Below, piece after piece: positions 33,689 through 42,911 of a stretch of 64,000 nt of DNA. This stretch comes from Rhodobacter sp. TJ_12 (GTDB lineage: Bacteria > Pseudomonadota > Alphaproteobacteria > Rhodobacterales > Rhodobacteraceae). The position numbers were made by a program, and so were the translations under genes. The stretch covers positions 1-64,000 of the forward strand of contig NZ_NRRD01000011.1 in assembly GCF_020023995.1 (NCBI RefSeq), written 5' to 3'. Each line of letters opens with the position of its first letter. Position 1 is the stretch's first letter. The notes beneath the pieces were generated by a model that was not told where the DNA came from, did no database searches, and saw only the letters and a list, made by a program, of their open reading frames with translations.

Positions 33689-36454
33689 GTGAGTGACACA
33701 ACCACCATCGCCCCGGCTCCTGCCGGGGCGCCCTTGCTTTTCGAGACCGACGCGCTGCTGGCGGCGCTGGACGCGCATTTAAGCGCCGCCGATGCGCGCG
33801 GGTTGCGCGCCGAGACGGTGAAATTCCTATGCGAAGCGCGCGAAGCGGCCTTGCCCCATATCGTCGCGCAATTCGAACGCCATCCGCGCAGCGCGGAAGA
33901 TACGGTGCAAGATTACGCCACGATGACCGATGGGCTGGTGCGGGCGGTCTTTCATATTGCCACCACCCGGCTGCACCCGGTGCAATCCCGCACTTCGGCG
34001 GAAAACATCTCGGTGCTGGCGGTGGGCGGCTATGGCCGGGCGGAAATGGCGCCCTTTTCCGATGTCGATCTGCTGTTCCTGACGCCCTACAAGATCACCC
34101 CATGGGCGGAAAGCGTGATCGAAAGCATGCTCTACATGCTGTGGGATCTGAAGCTGAAGGTCGGCCATTCATCCCGCACGGTGGATGATTGCCTGCGGCT
34201 GGGGCGCGAGGACATCACGATCCGCACCGCGCTTTTGGAAAACCGTCATATCTGCGGCGATGCCCCCTTGGCCGAGAAACTTGACCAGACGCTGCGCAAC
34301 GATCTGTTCAAATCCACCGGGCCCGAATTCATCGAGGCGAAGCTGGCCGAACGGGCTGAACGGCACCGCCGTCAAGGCGGGCAGCGCTATGTGCTTGAGC
34401 CCAACGTGAAAGAGGGCAAGGGCGGGCTGCGCGATCTGCAAACGCTTTACTGGATCGCCAAATATATCCACGGCGTGAATGATACCGCCGATCTGGTGGG
34501 ACTTGGGGTCTTCACCGCCGAGGAATTCCGCGCCTTTCAGGAGGCGGAAGACTTCCTTTGGGCGGTGCGCTGCCATTTGCACCTGATTGCGAACCGCGCC
34601 TCGGATCAGTTGTCTTTCGATGCGCAGGTCGAGGTGGCGCGGCGCATGGGCTTCAAGGATATGGCGGGCCGACGCGGGGTCGAGGTGTTCATGCAGCACT
34701 ATTTCCGCCACGCCACGCAGGTGGGTGAGGTGACGCGGGTCTTCTTGACGGTGCTGGAACAACAGCATGCCAAGCCCGCGCCGGTGCTCAAGCGGCTGTT
34801 CCGCCGCCGTCGCCCGTTGATGGCGCCGTTCATCGACGACATTGGCCGGATCAATATTTCCGACCGCGATGCTTTCTTGTCGGACCCGCTCAATTTCCTG
34901 CGCATCTTCGAAGAGGCTTTGCGCACGGGTATGTTGATCCACCCCGATGCGATGCGGCTGATTTCGGCCAACCTGCGCCGCATTGACGACAAGATGCGCG
35001 AAGACAAGGAAGCGGCGCGGATCTTCCTTGATTTGCTGATTAAACATGGCAACCCCGAACGTGCGCTGCGGCGCATGAACGAAATGGGCGTTCTGGCCGC
35101 CTTCATCCCGGAATTCGAGCCGATCGTGGCGATGATGCAGTTCAATATGTATCACAGCTACACGGTGGACGAGCATACGATTCAGGTGATCTCGACGCTG
35201 GCGCAGATCGAGCGCGGCGAGCTGACCGAGGATTTGCCGCTTTCGTCGAACATCCTTGACGAGGGGGTGAACCGGCGCGTCCTTTATGTGGCGCTGTTGC
35301 TTCATGACATCGGCAAGGGCCGGCCCGAAGATCACTCGATCTTGGGGGCGCAAATCGCGCGTAAGGTGGCGCCGCGGCTGGGGTTGAATGCGGATGATTG
35401 CGAAACCGTCGAATGGCTTATTCGCAACCACCTGCTGATGTCGGATGTGGCGCAAAAACGTGACCTGTCCGACCCGCGCACGATCCGCGATTTCGCCAAA
35501 CGGGTGAAGACCCGCAAGCGGCTGGATCTGCTGACGGTGCTGACGGTGTGCGATATTCGCGGTGTTGGCCCGAATGTGTGGAACAACTGGAAAGCCTCGC
35601 TTCTGCGTCGGCTCCATTCGGAAACCGCGCGGGCGCTTGAACACGGGCTGGAGGCGGTGAACCGCGCGCAACGTTCCGATGCGGCGAAAAAAGCGCTGCG
35701 CGAAGCGCTGGCCGATTGGGAGCCGAAAGCGCTGCGCGCCGAACTGGCCCGCCATTACGACCCCTATTGGCAGGGGCTGACCACCGGCACCCATGCCGAT
35801 CTGGCCAAACTGCTGCGCGGGCTGGATGACAATGAAATCCGCATCGATCTGCATCCGGACCCCGATCACGATGCGACGCGCGCTTCTTTCGCGCTGGGCG
35901 ATCACCCCGGGATCTTTTCGCGGCTGGCTGGGGCCTTGGCGCTGGTGGGGGCGAATGTCGTCGATGCGCGCACCTATACCTCCAAAGACGGCTATGCCAC
36001 GGCGGTCTTCTGGATCCAGGATGCCGAGGGGCACCCCTATGAGGCGTCGCGCCTGCCGCGCCTGCGCAAGATGATCGAACGCACGCTGAAAGGCGAGGTG
36101 GTGGCGCGCGACGCGCTTAAGGACCGCGACAAGCTGAAGAAACGCGAACGCGAGTTCAAGTTCCCTACCCATGTCATGATCGACAACGAGGGCTCGGATA
36201 TCTACACGATCGTCGAGGTGGATACCCGCGACCGGCCCGGCCTGCTGTATGATTTGACGCGGGCCTTGGCGGCGTCGAATATCTACATCGCCTCCGCCGT
36301 GATCGCGACCTATGGCGCGCAGGTGGTCGACAGTTTCTACGTCAAGGACATGTTCGGGCTGAAACTTCATTCGAAAGCGCGCCGTGAGGCGTTGGAAAAA
36401 CGGCTGCGCGAGGCGATCACGCGCGGGGCCGAACGGGCGGCGGAAAACTCATGA
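33689..36454 (+). CDS. glnD: [Protein-PII] uridylyltransferase/uridylyl-removing enzyme
   Basis: Master nitrogen sensor: uridylylates PII when glutamine is low and removes UMP when it is high. 921 residues. The nucleotidyltransferase domain has GGYGRAEMAPFSDVDLLFL (Gly-Gly, Asp-Val-Asp; residues ~113-131). The middle helical linker is followed by an HD hydrolase domain with ALLLHDIGKGRPEDHS (~540). The C-terminus has two ACT domains for glutamine (ALGDHPGIFSRLAG and VEVDTRDRPGLLYDL). It starts at GTG 33689: an ATG 11 bases earlier is out of frame and ends at once. The stop overlaps murJ (ATGA). Confidence 0.95.
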   Translation: MSDTTTIAPAPAGAPLLFETDALLAALDAHLSAADARGLRAETVKFLCEAREAALPHIVAQFERHPRSAEDTVQDYATMTDGLVRAVFHIATTRLHPVQSRTSAENISVLAVGGYGRAEMAPFSDVDLLFLTPYKITPWAESVIESMLYMLWDLKLKVGHSSRTVDDCLRLGREDITIRTALLENRHICGDAPLAEKLDQTLRNDLFKSTGPEFIEAKLAERAERHRRQGGQRYVLEPNVKEGKGGLRDLQTLYWIAKYIHGVNDTADLVGLGVFTAEEFRAFQEAEDFLWAVRCHLHLIANRASDQLSFDAQVEVARRMGFKDMAGRRGVEVFMQHYFRHATQVGEVTRVFLTVLEQQHAKPAPVLKRLFRRRRPLMAPFIDDIGRINISDRDAFLSDPLNFLRIFEEALRTGMLIHPDAMRLISANLRRIDDKMREDKEAARIFLDLLIKHGNPERALRRMNEMGVLAAFIPEFEPIVAMMQFNMYHSYTVDEHTIQVISTLAQIERGELTEDLPLSSNILDEGVNRRVLYVALLLHDIGKGRPEDHSILGAQIARKVAPRLGLNADDCETVEWLIRNHLLMSDVAQKRDLSDPRTIRDFAKRVKTRKRLDLLTVLTVCDIRGVGPNVWNNWKASLLRRLHSETARALEHGLEAVNRAQRSDAAKKALREALADWEPKALRAELARHYDPYWQGLTTGTHADLAKLLRGLDDNEIRIDLHPDPDHDATRASFALGDHPGIFSRLAGALALVGANVVDARTYTSKDGYATAVFWIQDAEGHPYEASRLPRLRKMIERTLKGEVVARDALKDRDKLKKREREFKFPTHVMIDNEGSDIYTIVEVDTRDRPGLLYDLTRALAASNIYIASAVIATYGAQVVDSFYVKDMFGLKLHSKARREALEKRLREAITRGAERAAENS

Positions 36455-37992
36455 CGCCGATCCGCCTGGTGCGCGGTTTCTTCACCGTGGGCGGCTGGAC
36501 GATGGCCAGCCGCATCCTTGGCTTTGTCCGCGATGCTTGGATTGCCGCCGTTCTGGGCACGGGCCCTGCGGCGCAGGCTTTTATCGTGGCCTTTTCGTTG
36601 CCCAATATGTTCCGCCGCTTCTTTGCCGAGGGTGCGTTCAATACCGCCTTTGTGCCGATGTTTTCCAAAAAGCTGGAAGGCGGCGCCGGGGCCGAAGATT
36701 TTGCGCGCGAGGCACTGGCGGGTCTTGCCTCGGTCGTGCTGGCGCTGACGCTGATTGCGCAACTGTTCATGCCGGGGCTCGTCTATGCGATGGCCTCGGG
36801 CTTCAGCGGCGAAAAGTTCGACCTGACGGTGACGTTTGCGCGCATCGCCTTCCCCTATATCCTGTTCATCTCGTTGGCGGCTTTGGCCTCGGGCGTGCTG
36901 AACGCCACGGGGCGCTTTGCCGCCGCTGCCGCTGCCCCGGTGCTGCTCAATGTGGTCTTTCTGGCCACGCTTTGGGCCGCGCCACGGCTGGGGCTTGATC
37001 CGGGGCTGGCGCTGACCTGGGCGGTGCCGGTTGCCGGGATCGCCCAATTCGCCTTGGTGTGGGAGGCCGCGCGGCGGGCCGGGGTGCGGTTGGTGCCGCG
37101 CCCGCCCCGATTGTCGCCCGATATGAAGCGGCTGGCCATGGTTGCCGCGCCGGCGATGCTGGCGGGCGGCGTGGTGCAGATCAACCTGCTCGTTGGGCGG
37201 CAAGTGTCGAGCTATTTCGATGAGGCGGTGGCGTGGCTTTATAACGCCGACCGGCTGTATCAATTGCCGCTTGGGGTGGTGGCGATTGCGATTGGTGTGG
37301 TGCTGCTGCCCGATCTGTCGCGGCGGTTGCAAAACGGCGATGCGGCAGGCGCGCGGCATAGTTTCAACCGCGCGACCGAGTTTTGCCTTGCGCTGACGCT
37401 TCCGGCCGCCGTGGCGCTGATGGTGATTGCCGAGCCGCTGACCTCTGTGCTGTTCGAACGCGGCCGCTTTGGCCCCGAAGACACCGCCGCGACGGCGGTG
37501 GCGGTGGCGGTTTATGGTGTGGGCCTGCCCGCGTTCGTTTTGCAAAAGGTGCTGCAACCCCTGTTCTTCGCGCGCGAAGACACCCGCAGCCCGTTCCGCT
37601 ATGCGCTGGTGGCGATGGTGGTGAATGCAGTGCTGGCGGTGGGGTTGGCGTTTTGGGTGGGCTATATCGCCGCCGCCTTGGCCACGACGCTTGCCGCTTG
37701 GGTGATGGTCGTGCAGCTTTGGCTGGGCAGCCGCGCGATGGGCGACAGTGTCATGCTGGATGAAGGGCTGCGCAAGCGTGCGCCGCGCATCGCCATTGCC
37801 TCTGCGGTGATGGGGCTGTGTCTGTGGCTTGGTAATCTCTACCTTGGCCCGGCGCTGCATCTGGCCAGTTGGCGCTACCTTGCGTTGGCCGGGCTGATTG
37901 GCATTGGGATTGTCAGCTATTTCGGGTCCGGTGCGGTGATCGGGGCGTTCCGGCTGAGCGATTTCAAATCGGCGGTGCGGCGGGGCCGGTAA
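36451..37992 (+). CDS. murJ: Lipid II flippase
   Basis: Moves the peptidoglycan precursor lipid II across the inner membrane. 513 residues with about 14 membrane helices of the MOP/MVF fold. Characteristic Arg-rich start: RGFFTVGGWTMASRILGFVRDAWIAA, then PNMFRRFFAEGAFNTAFVPMF (cut: PNMFRRFFAEGAF), as in MviN. Start overlaps glnD by 4 bases. The two are adjacent in many alphaproteobacteria. Confidence 0.95.
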   Translation: MTPIRLVRGFFTVGGWTMASRILGFVRDAWIAAVLGTGPAAQAFIVAFSLPNMFRRFFAEGAFNTAFVPMFSKKLEGGAGAEDFAREALAGLASVVLALTLIAQLFMPGLVYAMASGFSGEKFDLTVTFARIAFPYILFISLAALASGVLNATGRFAAAAAAPVLLNVVFLATLWAAPRLGLDPGLALTWAVPVAGIAQFALVWEAARRAGVRLVPRPPRLSPDMKRLAMVAAPAMLAGGVVQINLLVGRQVSSYFDEAVAWLYNADRLYQLPLGVVAIAIGVVLLPDLSRRLQNGDAAGARHSFNRATEFCLALTLPAAVALMVIAEPLTSVLFERGRFGPEDTAATAVAVAVYGVGLPAFVLQKVLQPLFFAREDTRSPFRYALVAMVVNAVLAVGLAFWVGYIAAALATTLAAWVMVVQLWLGSRAMGDSVMLDEGLRKRAPRIAIASAVMGLCLWLGNLYLGPALHLASWRYLALAGLIGIGIVSYFGSGAVIGAFRLSDFKSAVRRGR

Positions 37993-38007
37993 CGGCCCCC
38001 GCCATTT

Positions 38008-38691
38008 TTAGCGTTTACGCAGCTTGCGCAGCAGGTGTTGCCAGCCGCCCGGCGCGACCAGGAAGCTCAGCAAAAAGCCCACGCCAAAGCCTGCGAATTG
38101 CGCGATCCAATCGGGCCGCGCGCCGAAAAGTGCGCCGAACACCAGTTGTAGCCCGGCCAGCATGCCGATCAGCGAAAACGCCCGCATTCTGTTTGGATCG
38201 CCCGGGCCAAGTTTCATCCACAAAAGCCAGGTGAAGGCCCCAATCAGCCCATAGGCCCCGGGATAGCCGCCGACCAGATAGCCTTGGGTGAAAGGCATCA
38301 GCGCATAGACAAGCCCGCCAAGGATCGAAGCCCCCAAAAACACGGCGGCCACCGCCCATCCGGCAAACACCTCGCCCACGAATTTCCCCATGGCGAGGGT
38401 GAACACCACGACAAAGGCGGCATGGGTCAAGCTGAGATGCACGAATGCATAGCCAATCAGCGTTGCGATGGGGCGGATCGACCAGTCTTGCAGCGCGATC
38501 ATGCGCCGGAACCCGTCGGGGTCAAAGCCCAACTGGCCCAAAATCTCATAGCGCCAGCCAATCGCCGCCGCGCCCAAAACGCCCGTATTCGCCAGCGCGA
38601 AGATGATCTCGGTCACGATCATCGGCGCGACCAGAATCCAGACAACCGTGGGCAGCGGGTTGACTGGTTTTTCGTTATAGCCGTGATGCAT
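38008..38691 (-). CDS. Rhomboid-fold membrane protein lacking catalytic residues
   Basis: 227 residues with six to seven helices. TM2-like HLSLTHAAFVVVFTLAMGKFVGE matches the rhomboid HxxxxxxxN region. Where active rhomboids have GxSG, this protein has GYPG (residues 142-145, in GGYPGAYGLIGAFTW), and the second catalytic residue (His in a later helix) is absent from AQFAGFGVGFLLSFL. It is probably a non-proteolytic rhomboid homologue. GGGAGAG precedes the ATG at 38691. Convergent with murJ (15 bases between stops). Confidence 0.8.
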   Translation of the reverse strand: MHHGYNEKPVNPLPTVVWILVAPMIVTEIIFALANTGVLGAAAIGWRYEILGQLGFDPDGFRRMIALQDWSIRPIATLIGYAFVHLSLTHAAFVVVFTLAMGKFVGEVFAGWAVAAVFLGASILGGLVYALMPFTQGYLVGGYPGAYGLIGAFTWLLWMKLGPGDPNRMRAFSLIGMLAGLQLVFGALFGARPDWIAQFAGFGVGFLLSFLVAPGGWQHLLRKLRKR

Positions 38692-38777
38692 TGTCTCTCC
38701 CTTCGGGCGCAACATTGCGCCGCGCGCCCTTTAGCGATAAGCGCTGATGGTCCGTATTTCCAGCCCGGAGCCCGATC

Positions 38778-39830
38778 ATGACTGCCAAACCCCAAGAAAC
38801 GCCTGAAGATATCAACGCCAAGTTCACGCCGCGCATTTTTTCCGGCATCCAGCCCTCGGGCAACTTGACGCTGGGCAATTACCTTGGGGCGCTGAGACGG
38901 TTTGCACAAAAGCAAGATGAGGGCGTCGAGACGATCTATTGCCTGGTCGATCTGCATGCGATCACCGTCTGGCAAGACCCGGAAGCGCTGAAAAAACAAA
39001 CGCGCGAGGCAGCGGCGGCCTTTCTCGCCTCGGGAATCGATCCGGCGCGGTCGATCTTGTTCAACCAAAGCCAAGTGTCGGCCCATGCAGAGCTGGGCTG
39101 GGCTCTTAACTGTGTCGCGCGGATGGGCTGGATGAACCGCATGACGCAGTGGAAAGACAAGGCGGGCAAAAATGCCGAAAAGCAGTCGCTTGGCCTCTTT
39201 GCTTACCCTTCTCTGATGGCGGCGGATATTTTGGTCTATCACGCGACCATGGTGCCGGTGGGCGAAGACCAAAAACAGCATGTGGAGCTGACGCGCGACA
39301 TCGCTGCGAAGTTCAACCATGACTATGGGGTCGATTTCTTCCCCGCGCCGCTGCCGCTGATCGAAGGGGCCGCCACACGGGTGATGAGCCTGCGCGATGG
39401 GTCGAAGAAAATGTCGAAATCGGACCCGTCGGATGCAAGTCGCATCAATCTGACCGATGATGCCGATACGATCGCCAAGAAGTTCAAGAAGGCGGTGACC
39501 GACCCCGAGCCGCTGCCGGAAACGGTTGAAGGGCTTGAGGGCCGGGCCGAGGCGCGCAACCTTGTGAACATCTATGCGGCGCTCGCCGATATGACGCCCG
39601 CGCAGGTGCTGGGCGAATATGGCGGGCAGGGCTTTGGTGCGTTCAAACCGGCTTTGGCCGATTTGGCGGTGTCCAAACTGGAGCCGATCAGCACCGAAAT
39701 GAGCCGGTTGATGAACGACCCTGCCGAGATTGACCGGATCTTGGGCGAAGGCGCAGCGAAGGCTGATGCGATTGCCCAGCCGATCTTGGCGAAAACGCTG
39801 GAGATCATGGGGATGATCCGCTCGCGCTAA
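38778..39830 (+). CDS. trpS: Tryptophanyl-tRNA synthetase
   Basis: Class I aminoacyl-tRNA synthetase, 350 residues. The first signature is [19 protein letters not shown] (HIGH equivalent TLGN, ~28-31); the second is [10 protein letters not shown] (KMSKS loop). The dimer interface and tryptophan pocket ([28 protein letters not shown]) are present. GGAG lies 10 bases before the ATG. Monocistronic; a GC hairpin element follows. Confidence 0.96.
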   Translation: MTAKPQETPEDINAKFTPRIFSGIQPSGNLTLGNYLGALRRFAQKQDEGVETIYCLVDLHAITVWQDPEALKKQTREAAAAFLASGIDPARSILFNQSQVSAHAELGWALNCVARMGWMNRMTQWKDKAGKNAEKQSLGLFAYPSLMAADILVYHATMVPVGEDQKQHVELTRDIAAKFNHDYGVDFFPAPLPLIEGAATRVMSLRDGSKKMSKSDPSDASRINLTDDADTIAKKFKKAVTDPEPLPETVEGLEGRAEARNLVNIYAALADMTPAQVLGEYGGQGFGAFKPALADLAVSKLEPISTEMSRLMNDPAEIDRILGEGAAKADAIAQPILAKTLEIMGMIRSR

Positions 39831-39838
39831 GCCAAAGG

Positions 39839-39885
39839 CCGGGGGCGCTGCCCCCGGACCCCCGGGATATTTCGACAAAGTCGAA
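39839..39885. repeat. GC-hairpin intergenic element
   Basis: CCGGGGGC (39839-39846) pairs with GCCCCCGG (39850-39857), followed by CCCCCGGGATATTT and a second small stem TTCGAC/GTCGAA (39871-39885). This composite, GC hairpin plus GGGATATTT, resembles a short interspersed element seen after genes in Rhodobacteraceae. Here it separates trpS from the convergent MATE gene and may act as terminator. Confidence 0.55.
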
Positions 39886-39903
39886 GGTATGATTTCGCGG
39901 CCC

Positions 39904-41214
39904 CTAGAGCGATCTGGGGGCCGCTTTCAATTCGGCACGCGGGTAAAGCCGCCCCATCGCCACGCCGCGCGCGGCATTGAGAACCATCAGCGCCGCCCAA
40001 AGCCCATGGTTGCCAAAAGTGGGCACCAGCACAAAAAGCGCCGCAATGTAAATGCTGACCGAAAAGATCATCGCATTGCGCATTTCGCGCGTGAGCGTCG
40101 CACCGATAAAGATGCCGTCAAACATCCAAGAGGCGATGCCAATCAGCGGCGCGGCGATGAGCCAAGGCAGGAAATCGCGCGCGACTTCGCGCACCATCGG
40201 CGCGGTGGTCATCAGATCAATGATCGGCCCCCCAAAGAGCGTGAACACCACCCCAAGCGCCAGCGCGCCCCCCACGCCCCATTGCGCCGAAACGATCGCC
40301 GCGCGCCGCAGCCGTGCGGGGGCCCGTGCGCCCACGGCTTGGCCGACAAGGCTTTCGGCAGCAAAGGCAAAGCCATCCAGCGCGAAGGCGGTGATTTGCA
40401 AAAACTGCAAAAGCACCTGATTGGCGGCCAGTTTCACATCGCCTTGCCCCGCGCCAAGGAACAGGAAGGTGGTGAAGCTGCCTTGCAAGATCACCGAACG
40501 GATCATGATATCGGTGTTGACCCGCGCCATTTGCTTGAGCGGTGCAGCCGAGAAAAGCGCAGCCCGGCTAAGTCCGGCGGCAAACGCCGAACGGGTGAGC
40601 CACAAAGCCAAGGCGAGCCCGGTGAGTTCTGAGATTAAGGTGGCCCCGGCGACGCCTTGCACGCCCCAGCCAAAGCCAAGCACAAAAAGCAGATCGAGCC
40701 CGACATTCAGACCGTTCATCGCCACCTGCAACAGCAGCACCGCGCGGGTGCGTTCCAGCGCGATCAACCAGCCCGTAAAGGCGTAAAGCGCAATGGTGGC
40801 CGGCGCGCCCCAAATGCGGATCGCCAGATAGTCGCGCGCCAGCGCCTCCACCTCTTCTGACGCGGGGGCGATCTGAAAGGCGGCCCAGAACAGCGGCGCT
40901 TGCAGCAAGATCAGCCCCAGCCCGGCGGCCCCGGCGATCAAAAGCGCGCGCAACAGCCCGGCAGCGATCTCCAGCGCATCCCCCTCGCCCTTGGCTTGCG
41001 CCACGAGCCCCGTGGTGCCCATGCGCAAGAAACCAAAGATCCAATAGACCGAGGCGAGGATCACCGCGCCAATGCCCACCGCGCCGATTGGCGCGGCGGC
41101 CCCCATCTGCCCCACAACGCCGGTATCCACCGCGCCCAAAAGCGGCACGGTGGCATTCGAGATCACAATCGGGCCCGCGATTTTTAAAACGCGGCGATGG
41201 GTGATGTCAGTCAT
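39904..41214 (-). CDS. MATE-family efflux transporter (DinF-like)
   Basis: 436 residues, twelve hydrophobic helices in two halves. Start: MTDITHRRVLKIAGPIVISNATVPLLGAVDTGVVG, a typical NorM/DinF beginning. Cation-coupled export of cationic or other compounds is the family role. Its start lies 8 bases inside the end of the thioesterase gene, so the three genes 42153-39904 form one transcript. Confidence 0.88.
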   Translation of the reverse strand: MTDITHRRVLKIAGPIVISNATVPLLGAVDTGVVGQMGAAAPIGAVGIGAVILASVYWIFGFLRMGTTGLVAQAKGEGDALEIAAGLLRALLIAGAAGLGLILLQAPLFWAAFQIAPASEEVEALARDYLAIRIWGAPATIALYAFTGWLIALERTRAVLLLQVAMNGLNVGLDLLFVLGFGWGVQGVAGATLISELTGLALALWLTRSAFAAGLSRAALFSAAPLKQMARVNTDIMIRSVILQGSFTTFLFLGAGQGDVKLAANQVLLQFLQITAFALDGFAFAAESLVGQAVGARAPARLRRAAIVSAQWGVGGALALGVVFTLFGGPIIDLMTTAPMVREVARDFLPWLIAAPLIGIASWMFDGIFIGATLTREMRNAMIFSVSIYIAALFVLVPTFGNHGLWAALMVLNAARGVAMGRLYPRAELKAAPRSL

Positions 41215-41719
41215 CCCCCGTCCGTTCCGGCATCAGAAAATGCCCGGTGGCCTGGGCAAAAAGCTTGGCGCGGTTGTCTTGCCACGCTTCCACATGCACG
41301 GAGGCATAGCGGCGGCCCGAGCGGTTCACCCGCGCGCGGGCATAGGCATCGCGCGGCAGGCCCGAGCGCAGATAATCCACCGTGAAATCGATCGTCTTGG
41401 GCAGGCGCGGCAGCACCGGATCGGGCGCCGTCAGATCAATCCGCCCGGCTTCGATATCTTCCCAAAGCGTGGACCAGCTCAGCTCCATGATCGCGGCCAC
41501 TTCCATGAAAGCCGCCGTCACGCCGCCATGCAGCGCGGGCAGCAGCGGATTGCCGATCAGCTTGTCGTCATAGTTCAAAACCGCAGTCAGCTCATCGCCG
41601 CGGCGTTCGAATTCAATCCCCAAAAAGCGGATATAGGGCACGCCAGAGACCAGCGCGCGAAGCGCCGCGTCGCGGCGTTGTTTGACCACCTGCACGGGTT
41701 CGGGTTTCGCGCGGCTCAT
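41207..41719 (-). CDS. PaaI-type hotdog thioesterase (second of a pair)
   Basis: 170 residues. Hotdog fold with LLPALHGGVTAAFMEVAAI (HGG plus the later Glu) and the long beta strands ending in GHFLMPERTGDD. Likely an acyl-CoA thioesterase of the PaaI/YbgC type. It starts at MSRAKPEPVQ (41719), overlapping the stop of the paralogous gene by 3 bases. Sequence similarity to that neighbour is moderate, mainly around HGG. Substrate unknown. Confidence 0.82.
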   Translation of the reverse strand: MSRAKPEPVQVVKQRRDAALRALVSGVPYIRFLGIEFERRGDELTAVLNYDDKLIGNPLLPALHGGVTAAFMEVAAIMELSWSTLWEDIEAGRIDLTAPDPVLPRLPKTIDFTVDYLRSGLPRDAYARARVNRSGRRYASVHVEAWQDNRAKLFAQATGHFLMPERTGDD

Positions 41720-42153
41720 TGCGCACCCCCTTTGGGGCGTTCGACGGTAAAGGCGCCGGTGGCGGTGGCGACGGGCAGCCCGTCTTCCTCGTCGTGCGCG
41801 GTGGCGCGCAAAAAGGCCACGGTGCGGGTGATATGATAGACCTCGGCGCGCGCGGTGATGCGCTGGCGCGGCGTGGCGGTGCGCATGTAATCGATCCGCA
41901 GATCGATGGTGGCGGTGCCCGCCGGGGCCTCTGGGTGGCTGATCACCGCCGCACCGCAGCAGGTGTCCATCAGCGCGGAAACCGCCCCGCCATGGATCAC
42001 CCCGGTGCGCGGATCGCCCACCAAGTCTTCGCGCCATGGCATCGACAGTTCCGCCCGGCCATCCCCTAAGGATTCAAACTGCATCTGAAGCGCCTGCGCA
42101 TGCGGGATCGCTTCGATGAACTGTCGTGCCAGCGTAAGTTTATCCGCGTTCAT
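41716..42153 (-). CDS. PaaI-type hotdog thioesterase (first of a pair)
   Basis: 145 residues. Hotdog fold: GDPRTGVIHGGAVSALMDTCCGAA with HGG and catalytic Asp, typical of PaaI-family acyl-CoA thioesterases. The region after (IDLRIDYMRTATPRQRITARAEV) fits the 4-HB-CoA/PaaI subclass. GGAGGG precedes the ATG; the frame to 42201 is without a ribosome site. First gene of a thioesterase-thioesterase-MATE operon, divergent from the MerR gene. Confidence 0.85.
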   Translation of the reverse strand: MNADKLTLARQFIEAIPHAQALQMQFESLGDGRAELSMPWREDLVGDPRTGVIHGGAVSALMDTCCGAAVISHPEAPAGTATIDLRIDYMRTATPRQRITARAEVYHITRTVAFLRATAHDEEDGLPVATATGAFTVERPKGGAQ

Positions 42154-42305
42154 GCCGCCCTCCGTTTGGCAAACGATGCCGTGTGTCCGCGCCAAGCGCA
42201 AGCGACACAGAGGCAGCGCGCGCGCGAGGGGAGTTGAAGCAGGCTGCCGTGCGCGTTAGCTTCTGGCCCAAGACTGTAGGGATCGCCCGGGGGAGGGGGG
42301 AGACC

Positions 42306-42674
42306 ATGGCCGATGTGCTAAGCTTCAAAGAGATGTGCGCGCGTTTCGATGTGACGCCGCGCACCTTGCGCTATTACGAATATATCGAACTGCTTTCGCC
42401 ACAAAAGGAGGGGCGGGCGCGGTTCTATGGCCCGCGCGAAGTGGCGCGGATGACCTTGATCTTGCGGGGGCGCCGCTTTGGCTTCAGCCTTGAGGAATTG
42501 CGCCAATGGCTGTTGATCTATGATCATCAGGGGACCGAGGCGCAAAATCGCGCGTGGATCGAATTGGCGGATCGGCAATTGGGGGTTTTGACCACCCAGC
42601 TTGAGGATTTGCAGGCCGCGATTGCCGATTTGCGGCAATTGCGCGACGACGTGGCTGAAACGCTCGAAACCTGA
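42306..42674 (+). CDS. MerR-family transcriptional regulator (copy 1)
   Basis: 122 residues. The N-terminal winged HTH has the MerR hallmark DVTPRTLRYYEYIELLSPQ, followed by RGRRFGFSLEELRQWLLIYD, then a dimerisation coiled coil (about 75-122). There is no metal-binding Cys, so this is not a metal-type MerR. Compared with copy 2 downstream, the DNA-binding region is nearly the same. GGGGAGG lies before the ATG. The family is used in acyl-CoA/branched-chain acid control (LiuR-like), which the neighbourhood supports. Confidence 0.85.
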   Translation: MADVLSFKEMCARFDVTPRTLRYYEYIELLSPQKEGRARFYGPREVARMTLILRGRRFGFSLEELRQWLLIYDHQGTEAQNRAWIELADRQLGVLTTQLEDLQAAIADLRQLRDDVAETLET

Positions 42675-42731
42675 TCTGCGCAGGCGTGGCGTGCTGTTGG
42701 GCCGGGCCGGTTTTCGGCCCCGGGCGACGTG

Positions 42732-42838
42732 GTGACGCGGTTGCGTTTCGTAACGGAATTTCCATTTTCCTGCCGTTCTCTACCTGACATTACGTCAACG
42801 TCATCGTGACGCGACGTTACGGTGACGCGAACGTCAAC
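42732..42838. promoter_or_regulatory. Operator array upstream of the second MerR gene
   Basis: Three copies of GTGACGCG lie at 42732, 42806 and 42822, the last two 16 bases apart, with ACGTCAACGTCA and ACGTTAC pieces in between. The part TGACGCGAACGT (42823-42834) is the reverse complement of a 12-base string in the thiolase promoter (47298-47309). It sits 75-180 bases before the MerR copy 2 start and is probably bound by one or both MerR proteins. Confidence 0.5.
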
Positions 42839-42911
42839 TTCACTTGTAATATGGGGTCGGAAATTCGATCAGCCGCCCTAGATTACGCTAAGGAAAGCAA
42901 GGGGCGGCACG

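Noticed and set aside
34169-36370. 733-codon open frame opposite glnD
   Set aside because: Antisense shadow; glnD has all domains and correct length.
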